This document shows positions 38,714-47,427 of a stretch of DNA of 64,000 bases, in pieces. The position numbers and the translations under genes are program-made. The notes below the pieces were generated by a model, which had not been told where the DNA came from, made no database searches, and was given only the letters and a program-made list of their open reading frames with translations. Position 1 is the stretch's first letter, and each line of letters opens with the position of its first letter. Source of the DNA: Rhodoferax saidenbachensis (GTDB taxonomy: Bacteria > Pseudomonadota > Gammaproteobacteria > Burkholderiales > Burkholderiaceae_C). The DNA is taken from assembly GCF_001955715.1 (NCBI RefSeq), contig NZ_CP019239.1, positions 2,914,001 to 2,978,000 of the forward strand, written 5' to 3'.

Positions 38714-40030
38714 TCAGGCTTTGGGCAGGCGAGTGAGTTGCAGCTCCGCAAGGGATGCATAGAGGGGCGTGCTGATCAGCCGGGACAAGGCACTGGCAAA
38801 CAGGGCACTGGCCATCAGGCTGAGCACCAGGCCATGACCGTCCACCATTTCCATCACGATGATGAATGCGGTGAGAGGGGCCTGTGTCACCGCCGCCAAA
38901 AAAGCTGCCATGCCCAAGGCGATCAACGTGGGTGGATTCGCATACGACGTCCATTGGGCAACATCCCCTCCCACAGCACCGCCAATGGCAAGCGATGGGG
39001 CGAAAATCCCCCCCGGCACGCCAGACCACGCAGTGAGCCAGGTGGTCACAAATTTGAGCAGCACATAGACAGAACTCGTATCGTCAGTGTTTGCCAGAGA
39101 GGCTTTGGTATGGGCATAACCGCTGCCAAAGGTGTCACCAGCACTGACGACGCCAATGATGGCAATGGCGAGGCCGCAGCCTGCCGCAAATGCCACAGGT
39201 CGGATTTTTCTTTGTGCACTGAACCAGTCCAGCGAATTGCCCGCCAGGGAAACGGCCAGCAGGCGGGAAAACAATCCGCCGAGCAATCCACAGGCCAGTG
39301 ACACCAGAAGGCCGGGCAGCAACGCATTCCAGCCAAAGCCCTCCACCCGGATCACACCAAAGTAGCTCCCGTTGCCATACGCCGAGACGCCTATCAAACC
39401 GGCAAGGACGATGGCGGCGATGGTCAGCCCATGGTTGCGATGCTCGGGCTTGCGGGTCAGCTCCTCAATCGCAAACATGACACCACCCAGTGGCGTATTG
39501 AATGCAGCAGCGATGCCCGCTGCACCACCAGCAACCAGCAGGCTGTGCTCGCTGATCTGGGAGCGCTTGGGCAACCATTTGCGCGCGCTGTGCATCACGC
39601 CCGCCGCTATCTGAACGGAAGGCCCCTCCCGCCCCAGAGACAACCCACCCAACAAGCCCCAGGCGGTGAGCGCCATTTTGGCCAGGGTCAGACGCATTGA
39701 CACAAAAAGGCCGCGCGTTGATTCCGTAACAGCGGCGTCTTGCGCGGCCATGACCTGCGGGATGCCGGACCCAGCAGCACCGGGGAAGTAACGTCGCGTG
39801 ACCCACACAATGGCCGCCGCTGTCAGCGGGGTCCAGAGCAGCGGCATCCACCAGTGGCCGGCCTGGACGCGGAAGAACAGGGCCAGAGCGTGTTCGGTCA
39901 ACCAGGTGAAAGCAACAACCGTCAGGCCCGCCAGTGCGGCAAAGGCAATGAACAGGGCACGCCCCCGCCAGAGGTGTGCGTCATACAACTCATTTTTAAA
40001 GGCCGAGTAAATGTGGGGGTGCTGTCGCAT
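38714..40030 (-). CDS. CLC-family chloride channel or chloride/proton antiporter
   Basis: This membrane protein of 438 residues has about 16 to 18 helical segments. All CLC selectivity motifs are present: GSGIPQ, GREGPSV with the gating glutamate, and the pore segment with GIFAPSLAIGG. The internal proton-path glutamate is visible in NTPLGGVMFAIEEL, and the pore tyrosine in STPLYASL, so it should be an antiporter rather than a channel. There is no cytoplasmic CBS domain. I chose MRQHPHIY (ATG at 40028-40030); upstream starts would run through the operator region. Confidence 0.92.
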   Translation of the reverse strand: MRQHPHIYSAFKNELYDAHLWRGRALFIAFAALAGLTVVAFTWLTEHALALFFRVQAGHWWMPLLWTPLTAAAIVWVTRRYFPGAAGSGIPQVMAAQDAAVTESTRGLFVSMRLTLAKMALTAWGLLGGLSLGREGPSVQIAAGVMHSARKWLPKRSQISEHSLLVAGGAAGIAAAFNTPLGGVMFAIEELTRKPEHRNHGLTIAAIVLAGLIGVSAYGNGSYFGVIRVEGFGWNALLPGLLVSLACGLLGGLFSRLLAVSLAGNSLDWFSAQRKIRPVAFAAGCGLAIAIIGVVSAGDTFGSGYAHTKASLANTDDTSSVYVLLKFVTTWLTAWSGVPGGIFAPSLAIGGAVGGDVAQWTSYANPPTLIALGMAAFLAAVTQAPLTAFIIVMEMVDGHGLVLSLMASALFASALSRLISTPLYASLAELQLTRLPKA

Positions 40031-40065
40031 GGTGTTGCAGCCAAAAGAATCGCTTGCCCAAATCA

Positions 40066-40114
40066 TACATTGGTACAAATGTACTTTGTTATATTCGCAC
40101 AAATGTATTTGCGC
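40066..40114. promoter_or_regulatory. Paired palindromes between divergent genes (candidate operator)
   Basis: Two 18-base palindromes lie side by side: one with arms TACATT and AATGTA (40066-40083), one GCACAAAT/ATTTGCGC (40097-40114). Both contain ACAAATGTA, with starts 24 bases apart. They sit between the CLC gene and the DapB-like gene. The MarR-type regulator encoded nearby is the obvious candidate binder. Confidence 0.5.
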
Positions 40115-40146
40115 ATGCGCGCGGTACGCGTAACCAGGAGGCAAGC

Positions 40147-40908
40147 ATGAAAATAGGACTGATCGGGTATGGCAAGGCAGGCACAGCAGTAGCCCATGTT
40201 CTCAATGAAGACCCCAGGTACACGCTGCAGTGGATCGCGACCCGTACCGGCGCGCCCGGGCCCGTGGCTGTGGGGGACACCGCCATCCCTGTGGTGGCAC
40301 TGTCTGAAGCCACTTTGGGGCCGTGGCTAGACCAGCACCCGGTGGACGCACTGGTGGATTTTTCGGGCGCGGAATCCGTGCAGGTCTATGGTGAGGAGGT
40401 CAGACGGCGGGCCCTGACCCTGGTCACGGCCATTTCTGCGTACGACGATGCCCAGTTGGCCTACGTGCGCACGCTGGGCGATGCGGCCAAGGTGCTGTGC
40501 TCGCCCAACATGACCGTTGGCATCAATTTCCTGATCATGGCAGCCCGACTGCTCCGGGAGATTGCACCCTTTGCCGACGTCGAAATTCTGGAACAGCACT
40601 TTCGGGACAAACCCGAGGTGTCCGGCACCGCCAAGAAAATCGCCGAAAGCCTGGACATCAGCGGTGACAAGATCACCTCGATGCGTTTGGGCGGTATCGT
40701 TGGCCACCACGAGGTGATCTTCGGGTTTCCGTACCAGACCGTGCGCCTCATCCACAACTCCATCAAACGGGAGGCGTTTGGCACAGGCGCTGCCTTTGCA
40801 CTGAATGAGCTGCAAAACTGCCCCCACGGGTTCTACACCTTCGATGATCTTCTGATGCAGAGACTGCGCAAGCAGATCCTGGCGGGGAGCGGGGAATCAC
40901 TCCACTGA
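40147..40908 (+). CDS. Divergent dihydrodipicolinate reductase-like protein
   Basis: This is a 253-residue protein of the DapB fold. The N-terminal Rossmann motif reads GLIGYGKAGTAV rather than the usual GxxGRMG. The active-site block EILEQHFRDKPEVSGTAKKI keeps one histidine and the lysine of the standard motif, but the DAPSGTA part is altered to EVSGTA. It is therefore probably a paralogue with another substrate, not the housekeeping lysine enzyme. The start (ATG at 40147, AGGAG 8 bases upstream) is clear. It is followed by a MarR gene, and faces the CLC gene. Confidence 0.8.
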   Translation: MKIGLIGYGKAGTAVAHVLNEDPRYTLQWIATRTGAPGPVAVGDTAIPVVALSEATLGPWLDQHPVDALVDFSGAESVQVYGEEVRRRALTLVTAISAYDDAQLAYVRTLGDAAKVLCSPNMTVGINFLIMAARLLREIAPFADVEILEQHFRDKPEVSGTAKKIAESLDISGDKITSMRLGGIVGHHEVIFGFPYQTVRLIHNSIKREAFGTGAAFALNELQNCPHGFYTFDDLLMQRLRKQILAGSGESLH

Positions 40909-40958
40909 AGAAGCCGGTCGCCGTATGATCCGTACCCACCGACCTACCCCGTTCGCCC

Positions 40959-41447
40959 ATGAAAACCGCCAAGCCCTCTGCGAGCCAAACCGACAATGCA
41001 GCGCTGGCCCTCAGGCGATTCCGGGTCGTGTTCAATGCGGTGCGCACCCACTTTCGACACGTCGAAAAAGAAACCGGTTTGGGTGGCGCGCAGGTATGGG
41101 CGCTGAGCCTGATTCAGCAGAACCCGGGCATGGGTGTTGGTGAAGTCTCCGCCAAAATGGACATCCACCAGTCGACGGCCAGCAACCTGATCAAGATACT
41201 CGTCAAAAAGGACCTGCTCACCCTGTCCAAGTCGGATGGAGACAAACGCGCCGTTGAGCTGCGTGTGACAGCAGAGGGAAAGAAGGCGATCAAGAAGATA
41301 CCGGGGCCGTTTGAAGGCGTACTGCCTGAGGCGCTCAGGCAACTGGACGATGCAACCCTCGCCAGCCTGAACCGCGATCTGGAAAAGCTGATGCATGTGT
41401 TGGAAGCGGACGAGGACGCCGGGAGCATCCCTTTGGCCCATCTATAG
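40959..41447 (+). CDS. MarR-family transcriptional regulator
   Basis: This winged-helix dimeric regulator has 162 residues. The recognition region VGEVSAKMDIHQSTASNLIKI (near residues 61-81) and the wing LLTLSKSDGDKRAVELRVTAEG are typical for MarR. It lies 50 bases after the DapB-like gene and may control that gene and the divergent CLC-Usp pair through the palindromes at 40066-40114. The ligand is unknown. Confidence 0.88.
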   Translation: MKTAKPSASQTDNAALALRRFRVVFNAVRTHFRHVEKETGLGGAQVWALSLIQQNPGMGVGEVSAKMDIHQSTASNLIKILVKKDLLTLSKSDGDKRAVELRVTAEGKKAIKKIPGPFEGVLPEALRQLDDATLASLNRDLEKLMHVLEADEDAGSIPLAHL

Positions 41448-41464
41448 CGCCGCATTGGTGCACC

Positions 41465-41479
41465 GCACAACGCCGGTGC
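41465..41479 (+). promoter_or_regulatory. NtrC-like enhancer site
   Basis: GCAC, seven bases, GTGC matches the core spacing of NtrC (GlnG) sites. It lies about 130 bases before the predicted start of transcription, a normal enhancer distance for sigma-54 promoters. Confidence 0.6.
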
Positions 41480-41489
41480 TCGCTCTAGT

Positions 41490-41557
41490 TTTTGCATCAA
41501 ATAGGCCTCTAGCCCTTGCACAGATTGCGCAAGCAGCTACTTTTTTCATAGCAAAAA
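41490..41557. repeat. Dispersed repeat family A, copy between enhancer and promoter
   Basis: The copy reads TTTGCATCAAATAGGCCTCT, AGCCCTTGCACAG, then ATTGCGCAAGCAGCTAC and a degenerate right arm ending CATAGC. It occupies the space between the NtrC-like site and the sigma-54 promoter and changes their distance and possibly DNA bending. Confidence 0.8.
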
Positions 41558-41572
41558 TACGCCGGAATCATC

Positions 41573-41588
41573 TGGCACAAACATTGCA
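41573..41588 (+). promoter_or_regulatory. Sigma-54 promoter of the nitrate-assimilation operon
   Basis: TGGCAC, AAACA, TTGCA matches the -24/-12 consensus TGGCAC-N5-TTGCW exactly. The predicted start of transcription is near 41599. Together with the upstream NtrC-like site it implies induction under nitrogen limitation. Confidence 0.88.
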
Positions 41589-41598
41589 TAAGTCCTGC

Positions 41599-41729
41599 TG
41601 AGACCCAGTAGGGTCGTACGTAAAGAGGGTCCAACGGCGGGCTCTCACCGCGTACACAGGACAAAGGCGTCCCCACAGGTTCATCGCGCACAGCGCTGTG
41701 AACCTTGTGTGGACGCCTTTTTTGTTTTT
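41599..41729 (+). promoter_or_regulatory. ANTAR-responsive antitermination leader
   Basis: Two hairpins carry hexaloops with A at position 1 and G at position 4, the known ANTAR target pattern. Hairpin P1 (41625-41646) has eight base pairs (two wobbles) and loop AACGGC. Hairpin P2 (41659-41672) has stem GGAC/GTCC and loop AAAGGC. P2 uses the same bases as the 5' arm of the terminator that follows, so both cannot form together. A NasT-type protein encoded at 36421 is the probable binder. This matches the design of the Klebsiella nas leader and other ANTAR RNAs. Confidence 0.85.
41664..41729 (+). terminator. Intrinsic terminator in the nrtA leader (attenuator)
   Basis: The 5' arm starts AAGGCGTCCCCACAGGTTCA and the 3' arm (TGAACCTTGTGTGGACGCCTT) pairs with one mismatch and one bulge, followed by TTTTTTGTTTTTG. 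It ends about 35 bases before the nrtA start and would stop transcription unless P2 forms. Confidence 0.92.
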
Positions 41730-41763
41730 GTTTTTACCTTTCGCAACTTCTGGAGCGTGTGCC

Positions 41764-43008
41764 ATGACTGATCTTCTGAAAGCCAAACTCAGCCGCCGTG
41801 CGGTTTTGCAGACCGCCGCCGTGGGTGCCATCGGCATCGACCCCGCGCTGCGCGCTGCGGTGTATGCCGCCGGCTCCGACGCGCCGGAAAAGACCGAGGT
41901 CAAGATCGGCTTCATCCCGCTGACCGACTGCGCCAGCGTGGTCATGGCCTCGGTACTGGGCATCGACAAGAAATACGGCGTCACCATCATCCCGTCCAAA
42001 GAAGCCAGTTGGGCCGGTGTGCGCGACAAGCTGGTCAATGGCGAGCTGGACTTTGCCCACGTGTTGTACGGCCTGGTCTACGGCGTGCACTTAGGCATTG
42101 GTGGCCCCAAGAAAGACATGGCGGTACTGGCCACCCTCAACAACAACGGCCAAGCCATCACGTTGTCCAAAAAGCTGGCGGACAAAGGCGCTGTAGACGG
42201 CGCGGGCCTGGCCAAACTGATGGCCAGCGAGAAACGCGAATACACCTTTGCACAGACCTTCCCCACCGGCACCCACGCCATGTGGCTGTACTACTGGCTG
42301 GCGGCCAACGGCATCAACCCGATGAAGGACTCCAAGGTCATCACCGTACCGCCGCCCCAGATGGTGGCCAACATGCGCGTCGGCAATATGGACGGCTTCT
42401 GCGTGGGCGAGCCCTGGAACCACCGCGCCATCATTGACGGCATTGGCGTGACGGCAACCACCACCCAGGACATCTGGAAAGACCACCCCGAAAAAGTGCT
42501 GGGCACCACGGGCGACTTCGTCAAGAAATACCCCAACACCGCACGCGCTGTGACGGCCGCGATTCTGGAAGCCGGCCGCTGGATTGACGCCAGCCTGTCC
42601 AACAAAAACAAGATGGCCGAAACCATCGCCGACAAGAGCTACGTGAACACCAGCGTGGACGCCATCAACCAGCGCATTCTGGGCCGTTACCAAAACGGCA
42701 TGGGCAAGACCTGGGACGACCCGAACTACATGAAGTTCTACAACGACGGAGCGGTGAACTTCCCCTACCTGTCGGACGGCATGTGGTTCCTGACCCAACA
42801 CAAACGCTGGGGCTTGCTCAAAGACCACCCCGACTACCTGGCCGTGGCCAAACAGATCAACCAGATCGACATCTACAAACAGGCCGCTACCGCCAGCAAA
42901 ACACCGGTGCCCAAGAGCGATATGCGCAGCAGCAAGCTCATGGACGGTGTGGTCTGGGACGGCAAAGATCCCAAGAAGTACGCCGACAGTTTCAAGGTCA
43001 AGGCTTAA
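41764..43008 (+). CDS. nrtA: Nitrate ABC transporter substrate-binding protein
   Basis: This periplasmic nitrate (or nitrite) receptor of the NrtA/CmpA/NasF family has 414 residues. The N-terminus has a twin-arginine motif SRRAVLQ followed by a hydrophobic stretch, so Tat export is likely. Family signatures include FIPLTDCASVVMA, PSKEASWAGVRDKL and NMDGFCVGEPWN. I chose the ATG at 41764 with GGAG about 10 bases upstream; an in-frame start at 41698 lies inside the terminator. It is the first gene of the operon, controlled by the sigma-54 promoter and the leader. Confidence 0.95.
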   Translation: MTDLLKAKLSRRAVLQTAAVGAIGIDPALRAAVYAAGSDAPEKTEVKIGFIPLTDCASVVMASVLGIDKKYGVTIIPSKEASWAGVRDKLVNGELDFAHVLYGLVYGVHLGIGGPKKDMAVLATLNNNGQAITLSKKLADKGAVDGAGLAKLMASEKREYTFAQTFPTGTHAMWLYYWLAANGINPMKDSKVITVPPPQMVANMRVGNMDGFCVGEPWNHRAIIDGIGVTATTTQDIWKDHPEKVLGTTGDFVKKYPNTARAVTAAILEAGRWIDASLSNKNKMAETIADKSYVNTSVDAINQRILGRYQNGMGKTWDDPNYMKFYNDGAVNFPYLSDGMWFLTQHKRWGLLKDHPDYLAVAKQINQIDIYKQAATASKTPVPKSDMRSSKLMDGVVWDGKDPKKYADSFKVKA

Positions 43009-43032
43009 GCCACTTCCAACCGGGAGATCACC

Positions 43033-43977
43033 ATGGTCAGCGCTGTTTTCCACTCCCCCTGGGCCCCGGTGGCCGAGGGAAACGCTATCAAAAAAGAAGC
43101 TGCTCACGCAGATTCCACAAGGGCTACAGCCCTAAAAGGCACTGAAATGCAAGCAACGACAGCAACCCCTGCCCCCGCAACCAAGCCCGGTTACGACTGG
43201 CGCGGCCTGTTCCTGGTGGTGGTGCCGCCGCTGCTGGGCCTGGCCCTGCTGGTGGGCATCTGGGCGCTGGTGAGTGTCGGTACGGCTGCCAGCATCCCTG
43301 GCCCGCTGGAGACCTGGAAACAAGCCGTCGTGTTGTTCAGCGATCCGTTCTACCGCAAGGGTCCCAATGACCAAGGCGTGGGCTGGAACGTGTTGTTCTC
43401 GCTGGAGCGTGTGGCGCTGGGCTTTGGCCTGGCCGCCGCGGTGGGCATCCCTGCGGGTTTCATGATCGGCCGCTTTGAGTTTTTGAGCCGCATGTTCAAC
43501 CCGCTTATCAGTCTGCTGCGCCCCGTCTCTCCCTTGGCTTGGCTGCCGATTGGTTTGCTGGTGTTCAAGGGTGCCAACCCGGCCGCCATCTGGACCATCT
43601 TCATCTGCTCCATCTGGCCCATGATCATCAACACCGCCGTCGGTGTGCAGCGCGTGCCGCAGGATTACATGAACGTCGCGCGTGTGCTGAACCTCTCCGA
43701 GTGGAAGATCGTCACCAAGATCCTCTTCCCCTCGGTGCTGCCCTACATGCTGACTGGCGTGCGCCTGGCAGTCGGTACGGCCTGGCTCGTGATCGTGGCG
43801 GCAGAGATGCTGACCGGTGGCGTGGGCATTGGCTTCTGGGTGTGGGACGAGTGGAACAACCTGAACGTCAAGAACATCATCATCGCCATCTTCGTGATCG
43901 GCATCGTCGGACTGGTTCTGGAATACGCGCTAATCAAGATCGCCAGCGCATTCACATTTGAAGAGGTGAAGTCATGA
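43033..43977 (+). CDS. nrtB: Nitrate ABC transporter permease
   Basis: This inner-membrane permease of the NrtB/SsuC family has 314 residues and about six helices. The cytoplasmic coupling (EAA) loop is visible as [20 protein letters not shown]. The ATG at 43033 has GGGAG before it and is my choice. Between it and the next in-frame ATG at 43147 the sequence is mainly a family A repeat, so residues about 18-36 of the N-terminus are repeat-derived. It overlaps the ATPase gene by 4 bases. Confidence 0.93.
   Translation: MVSAVFHSPWAPVAEGNAIKKEAAHADSTRATALKGTEMQATTATPAPATKPGYDWRGLFLVVVPPLLGLALLVGIWALVSVGTAASIPGPLETWKQAVVLFSDPFYRKGPNDQGVGWNVLFSLERVALGFGLAAAVGIPAGFMIGRFEFLSRMFNPLISLLRPVSPLAWLPIGLLVFKGANPAAIWTIFICSIWPMIINTAVGVQRVPQDYMNVARVLNLSEWKIVTKILFPSVLPYMLTGVRLAVGTAWLVIVAAEMLTGGVGIGFWVWDEWNNLNVKNIIIAIFVIGIVGLVLEYALIKIASAFTFEEVKS
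43085..43140. repeat. Dispersed repeat family A, copy inside the nrtB 5' end
   Basis: GCTATCAAAAAAGAAGCTGC, TCACGCAGATTCCAC and AAGGGCTACAGCCCT match the reverse orientation of the family, with some decay. It is in frame with nrtB if translation begins at 43033. Confidence 0.7.
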
Positions 43978-44819
43978 GCATCCCTGCCACCACCGTCAGC
44001 TCCAACCCCAAGTACATCGAGATCCAGGGCGTTGAGCAAACCTTCAAGACCAAGAAGGGCCTGTTCCCCGCGCTGCGCGACATCAACCTCACGGTTGCCA
44101 AGGGCGAGTTCGTCGCACTGATCGGCCACTCAGGTTGCGGCAAGTCCACCTTGCTGAACCTGATAGCCGGGCTGACCACGCCCACCGCAGGTTCGCTGAT
44201 CTGCGCCAACCGCGAGATCGCTGGCCCCGGCCCCGAGCGCGCGGTGGTGTTCCAGAACCATTCGCTCTTGCCTTGGCTCACCTGTTTTGAAAACGTCTAC
44301 CTCGGCGTGGAGCGTGTTTTTGGTGCGCGCAACCCTGGTGCCGCTGCAGAAAACAAAGCCCAGCTCAAGGACCGCACCGATGCCGCGCTGGCGCTAGTGG
44401 GCCTGACCGCTGCCACACAAAAACGCCCTGGCGAAATCAGCGGTGGCATGAAACAACGCGTCGGCATTGCCCGCGCGCTGGCCATGGAACCCAAAGTGCT
44501 GCTGATGGACGAACCCTTTGGTGCACTGGACGCGCTGACCCGCGCCAAGCTGCAGGACGAGCTGCTGGAGATCGTGGCCCGCACCCACAGCACCGTGGTG
44601 ATGGTGACGCACGATGTGGACGAAGCCGTGCTGCTGTCCGACAAGATCGTGATGATGACCAACGGCCCGGCCGCCACGATTGGCGAAGTGCTCAGCGTGG
44701 ACCTGCCCCGCCCACGCAACCGCGTGGCACTGGCCGACAGCCCCGAGTACCTGCACTACCGCAAGGCCGTGATTGATTTCCTCTACACGCGCCAGGCGCA
44801 TGTAGAAAAAGCCGCCTAA
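43974..44819 (+). CDS. nrtD: Nitrate ABC transporter ATP-binding protein
   Basis: This is the ATPase that powers nitrate uptake, 281 residues. Walker A (GHSGCGKST near residue 50), Q-loop ([10 protein letters not shown]), signature (SGGMKQR), Walker B ([12 protein letters not shown]) and switch histidine ([10 protein letters not shown]) are all present. It has only the ATPase domain, like NrtD and Klebsiella NasD, and lacks the extra receptor-like domain of NrtC. It is 4 bases overlapping nrtB and 10 bases before nirB. Confidence 0.95.
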   Translation: MSIPATTVSSNPKYIEIQGVEQTFKTKKGLFPALRDINLTVAKGEFVALIGHSGCGKSTLLNLIAGLTTPTAGSLICANREIAGPGPERAVVFQNHSLLPWLTCFENVYLGVERVFGARNPGAAAENKAQLKDRTDAALALVGLTAATQKRPGEISGGMKQRVGIARALAMEPKVLLMDEPFGALDALTRAKLQDELLEIVARTHSTVVMVTHDVDEAVLLSDKIVMMTNGPAATIGEVLSVDLPRPRNRVALADSPEYLHYRKAVIDFLYTRQAHVEKAA

Positions 44820-44829
44820 GGAGCACGAC

Positions 44830-47328
44830 ATGGACATGCGCCCTCCCCCAAAACTCAAACTGGTCATGGTCGGCAACGGCATGGCCGGTGTACGCACCAT
44901 TGAAGAGCTGCTCAAGGTCGCTCCCGACCTGTACGACATCACCGTCTTTGGTGCTGAGCCGCACCCCAACTACAACCGCATCCTGTTGTCGCCCGTGCTC
45001 GCCGGTGAGCAGACACTGGACGAGATCGTGTTGAACTCCTGGGACTGGTACAAGGACAACAACATCACGCTGCACGCGGGCAAGAAAGTCACCGAAGTCG
45101 ACCGCGTCAAACGCATCGTGCGTGCCGAAGACGGCACCGAAGCCGAATACGACCGCCTGCTGCTGTGCACCGGCTCCAACCCCTTCATCCTGCCCCTGCC
45201 CGGCAAGGACCTGGAAGGCGTGATCGCCTACCGCGACATTGCCGACACCAACGCGATGATCGACGCTGCGGTCAAGTACAAACACGCGGTCGTCATCGGC
45301 GGTGGCCTGCTGGGCCTGGAAGCCGCCAACGGCCTGATGCTGCGCGGCATGACGGTCAGCGTGGTGCACGTGATGCCCACGCTGATGGAGCGCCAGCTCG
45401 ACAGCGTGGCCGGCAAGCTGCTGCAGAAGTCGCTGGAAGACCGCGGCCTGCAGTTCCTCATGGGTGCGCAGACGCAGGAGCTACTCCCTGCCGTTCGCCC
45501 TGAGCCTGTCGAAGGGCCTGCGGGGCTTCGACAAGCTCAGCCCGAACGGGTTGGTTCGGTCAAGTTCAAGGACGGCACCGAAGTCGCCGCCGACCTGGTT
45601 GTGATGGCCGTGGGCATTCGCCCCAACACTCAGCTTGCCGAAAGCATGCGCCTGCATTGCAGCAAGGGCATTGTGGTCAACGACACCATGCAGACCGTGA
45701 CCGACGCGCGCATCTACAGCGTGGGTGAATGCGCGGCGCACCGTGGCATTGCCTATGGCCTGGTGGCACCTTTGTTTGAGCAGGCCAAAGTGGCAGCGAA
45801 CCATCTGGCACAGATGGGCATTGGTCGCTACCAGGGCTCGCTCACCTCCACCAAGCTCAAAGTCACCGGTATCGACCTGTTCAGCGCCGGTGAATTCATG
45901 GGCGGAGAAGGCACCGAAGAAATCGTGATGAGCGACCCGTTTGGCGGCGTCTATAAAAAGCTGGTGCTCAAGGACGACAAGCTGGTCGGTGCCTGCCTGT
46001 ATGGCGACACGGTGGACGGCAGTTGGTACTTCAAGCTCTTGCGCGACGGCCGCAGCATTGCCGACATCCGCGACAAGCTGATGTTCGGCGAAAGCAATAT
46101 CGGTGACGTGGGCCACGCCGGCCACAACAAGGCCGCGAGCATGGCCGACAGCGACGAGGTCTGCGGCTGCAATGGCGTCAACAAAGGCACCATCTGCAAA
46201 GCCATCAAGGAAAAGGGCCTGTTCACGCTGGACGAGGTCAAGAAACACACCAAGGCCAGCGCGTCGTGCGGTTCATGCACCGGTTTGGTCGAACAAATTT
46301 TGATGTTCACCGCCGGTGGCGACTACTCCGCCACGCCCAAGAAGAAGGCCATGTGCAGTTGCACCGAGCACAGCCACCAGGAAGTGCGCGATGCCATCTT
46401 CAAGGAAAAATTCCTCACCATCGCCCAAGTGCAACAGGGCATGGACTGGAAAACGCCCAACGGCTGCTCCAGCTGCCGCCCTGCATTGAACTATTACCTG
46501 ATCTCCAGCTGGCCCAAAGAAGCCAAGGACGATCCGCAAAGCCGCTTCATCAACGAACGCAGCCACGCCAACATCCAGAAGGACGGCACCTACTCGGTCA
46601 TCCCGCGCATGTGGGGCGGCGAGACCACGGCCAACGAGCTGCGCAAGATTGCCGACGCAGTGGACAAGTACAAGATCCCTACCGTCAAGGTGACCGGCGG
46701 CCAGCGTATCGACCTGCTGGGCGTGAAGAAAGAAGACCTCCAAGCCGTGTGGAAGGACATCGGCATGCCCAGCGGCCACGCCTACGCCAAGGCCCTGCGC
46801 ACGGTGAAGACCTGCGTGGGCTCCGAGTGGTGCCGCATGGGCACCCAGGACAGCACCCAGATGGGCAAGGACCTGGAACGCGCCCACTGGCGCATGTATG
46901 CACCACACAAGGTCAAGTACGCCGTCTCCGGCTGCCCGCGCAATTGCGCCGAGGCTGGCATCAAGGACGTGGGCATCATCGGCGTGGACAGCGGCTGGGA
47001 GATGTACATCGCCGGCAACGGCGGCATCAAGACCGAGGTGGCGCATTTCTTCGTCAAGCTCAAAACGACTGAAGAAGTGCTGGAGTACACCGGTGCCTTC
47101 ATGCAGCTCTACCGCAAGGAAGGCTGGTACCTGGAACGCACCGTGCACTTTGTGAGCCGCGTGGGTCTGGACTATGTGAAGAAGCGCATTCTGGAAGACG
47201 CCGAAGGCCGCAAAGCCCTGAACGAGGAACTGCTGTTCGCACTGGACGGTGAGCCCGATCCCTGGTTTGACTTCCAGGACGCGCAGGTCGACACCCGCCA
47301 GTTCGACAAGCTGAGCGTCCCCGCCTAA
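44830..47328 (+). CDS. nirB: NADH nitrite reductase large subunit
   Basis: This enzyme reduces nitrite to ammonium in the cytoplasm with NADH, FAD, a BFD-type [2Fe-2S] region, a [4Fe-4S] cluster and siroheme. The FAD and NADH Rossmann motifs (VGNGMAGVRT and VIGGGLLGLEAANG) come first. Cysteines in DEVCGCNGVNKGTIC and CGSCTG follow, then the siroheme/4Fe-4S motif CVGSEWC...CPRNC. The length is 832. Residues about 221-240 (AVRPEPVEG...LRQAQPERVG) are translated from a family B repeat, inserted in a loop of the NADH domain region. The NirD partner follows. Confidence 0.97.
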   Translation: MDMRPPPKLKLVMVGNGMAGVRTIEELLKVAPDLYDITVFGAEPHPNYNRILLSPVLAGEQTLDEIVLNSWDWYKDNNITLHAGKKVTEVDRVKRIVRAEDGTEAEYDRLLLCTGSNPFILPLPGKDLEGVIAYRDIADTNAMIDAAVKYKHAVVIGGGLLGLEAANGLMLRGMTVSVVHVMPTLMERQLDSVAGKLLQKSLEDRGLQFLMGAQTQELLPAVRPEPVEGPAGLRQAQPERVGSVKFKDGTEVAADLVVMAVGIRPNTQLAESMRLHCSKGIVVNDTMQTVTDARIYSVGECAAHRGIAYGLVAPLFEQAKVAANHLAQMGIGRYQGSLTSTKLKVTGIDLFSAGEFMGGEGTEEIVMSDPFGGVYKKLVLKDDKLVGACLYGDTVDGSWYFKLLRDGRSIADIRDKLMFGESNIGDVGHAGHNKAASMADSDEVCGCNGVNKGTICKAIKEKGLFTLDEVKKHTKASASCGSCTGLVEQILMFTAGGDYSATPKKKAMCSCTEHSHQEVRDAIFKEKFLTIAQVQQGMDWKTPNGCSSCRPALNYYLISSWPKEAKDDPQSRFINERSHANIQKDGTYSVIPRMWGGETTANELRKIADAVDKYKIPTVKVTGGQRIDLLGVKKEDLQAVWKDIGMPSGHAYAKALRTVKTCVGSEWCRMGTQDSTQMGKDLERAHWRMYAPHKVKYAVSGCPRNCAEAGIKDVGIIGVDSGWEMYIAGNGGIKTEVAHFFVKLKTTEEVLEYTGAFMQLYRKEGWYLERTVHFVSRVGLDYVKKRILEDAEGRKALNEELLFALDGEPDPWFDFQDAQVDTRQFDKLSVPA
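45491..45549. repeat. Dispersed repeat family B, two-arm copy inside nirB
   Basis: CCGTTCGCCCTGAGCCTGTC and its mirror TTCGACAAGCTCAGCCCGAA flank a short centre. The element keeps the nirB frame open and encodes RPEPVEG and LRQAQPERV. Confidence 0.92.
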
Positions 47329-47339
47329 CCCGCATTTTT

Positions 47340-47409
47340 ATATCAAATAGGCCTGTAGCCCTTATGGAATGTGCGCAAGCAGCTATTAAAACAATAGCTA
47401 TTTGCGCAG
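47340..47409. repeat. Dispersed repeat family A, full copy between nirB and nirD
   Basis: The copy reads ATATCAAATAGGCCTGTAGC, CCTTATGGAATG, then arms TGCGCAAGCAGCTATT and AATAGCTATTTGCGCA. This is the best-preserved full element in the window and could serve as the reference. It interrupts an otherwise tight operon. Confidence 0.9.
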
Positions 47410-47427
47410 TCAGTGGAAGGAATTGAT

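Noticed and set aside
40147..40908. Housekeeping dapB
   Set aside because: The cofactor loop and the DAPSGTA motif are altered, and the context is not lysine synthesis. I call it DapB-like only.
41602..41615. GACCC/GGGTC hairpin as ANTAR hairpin P1
   Set aside because: Its loop is AGTA (or CAGTAG) and does not have A1 and G4 in a six-base loop. The hairpin at 41625-41646 fits much better.
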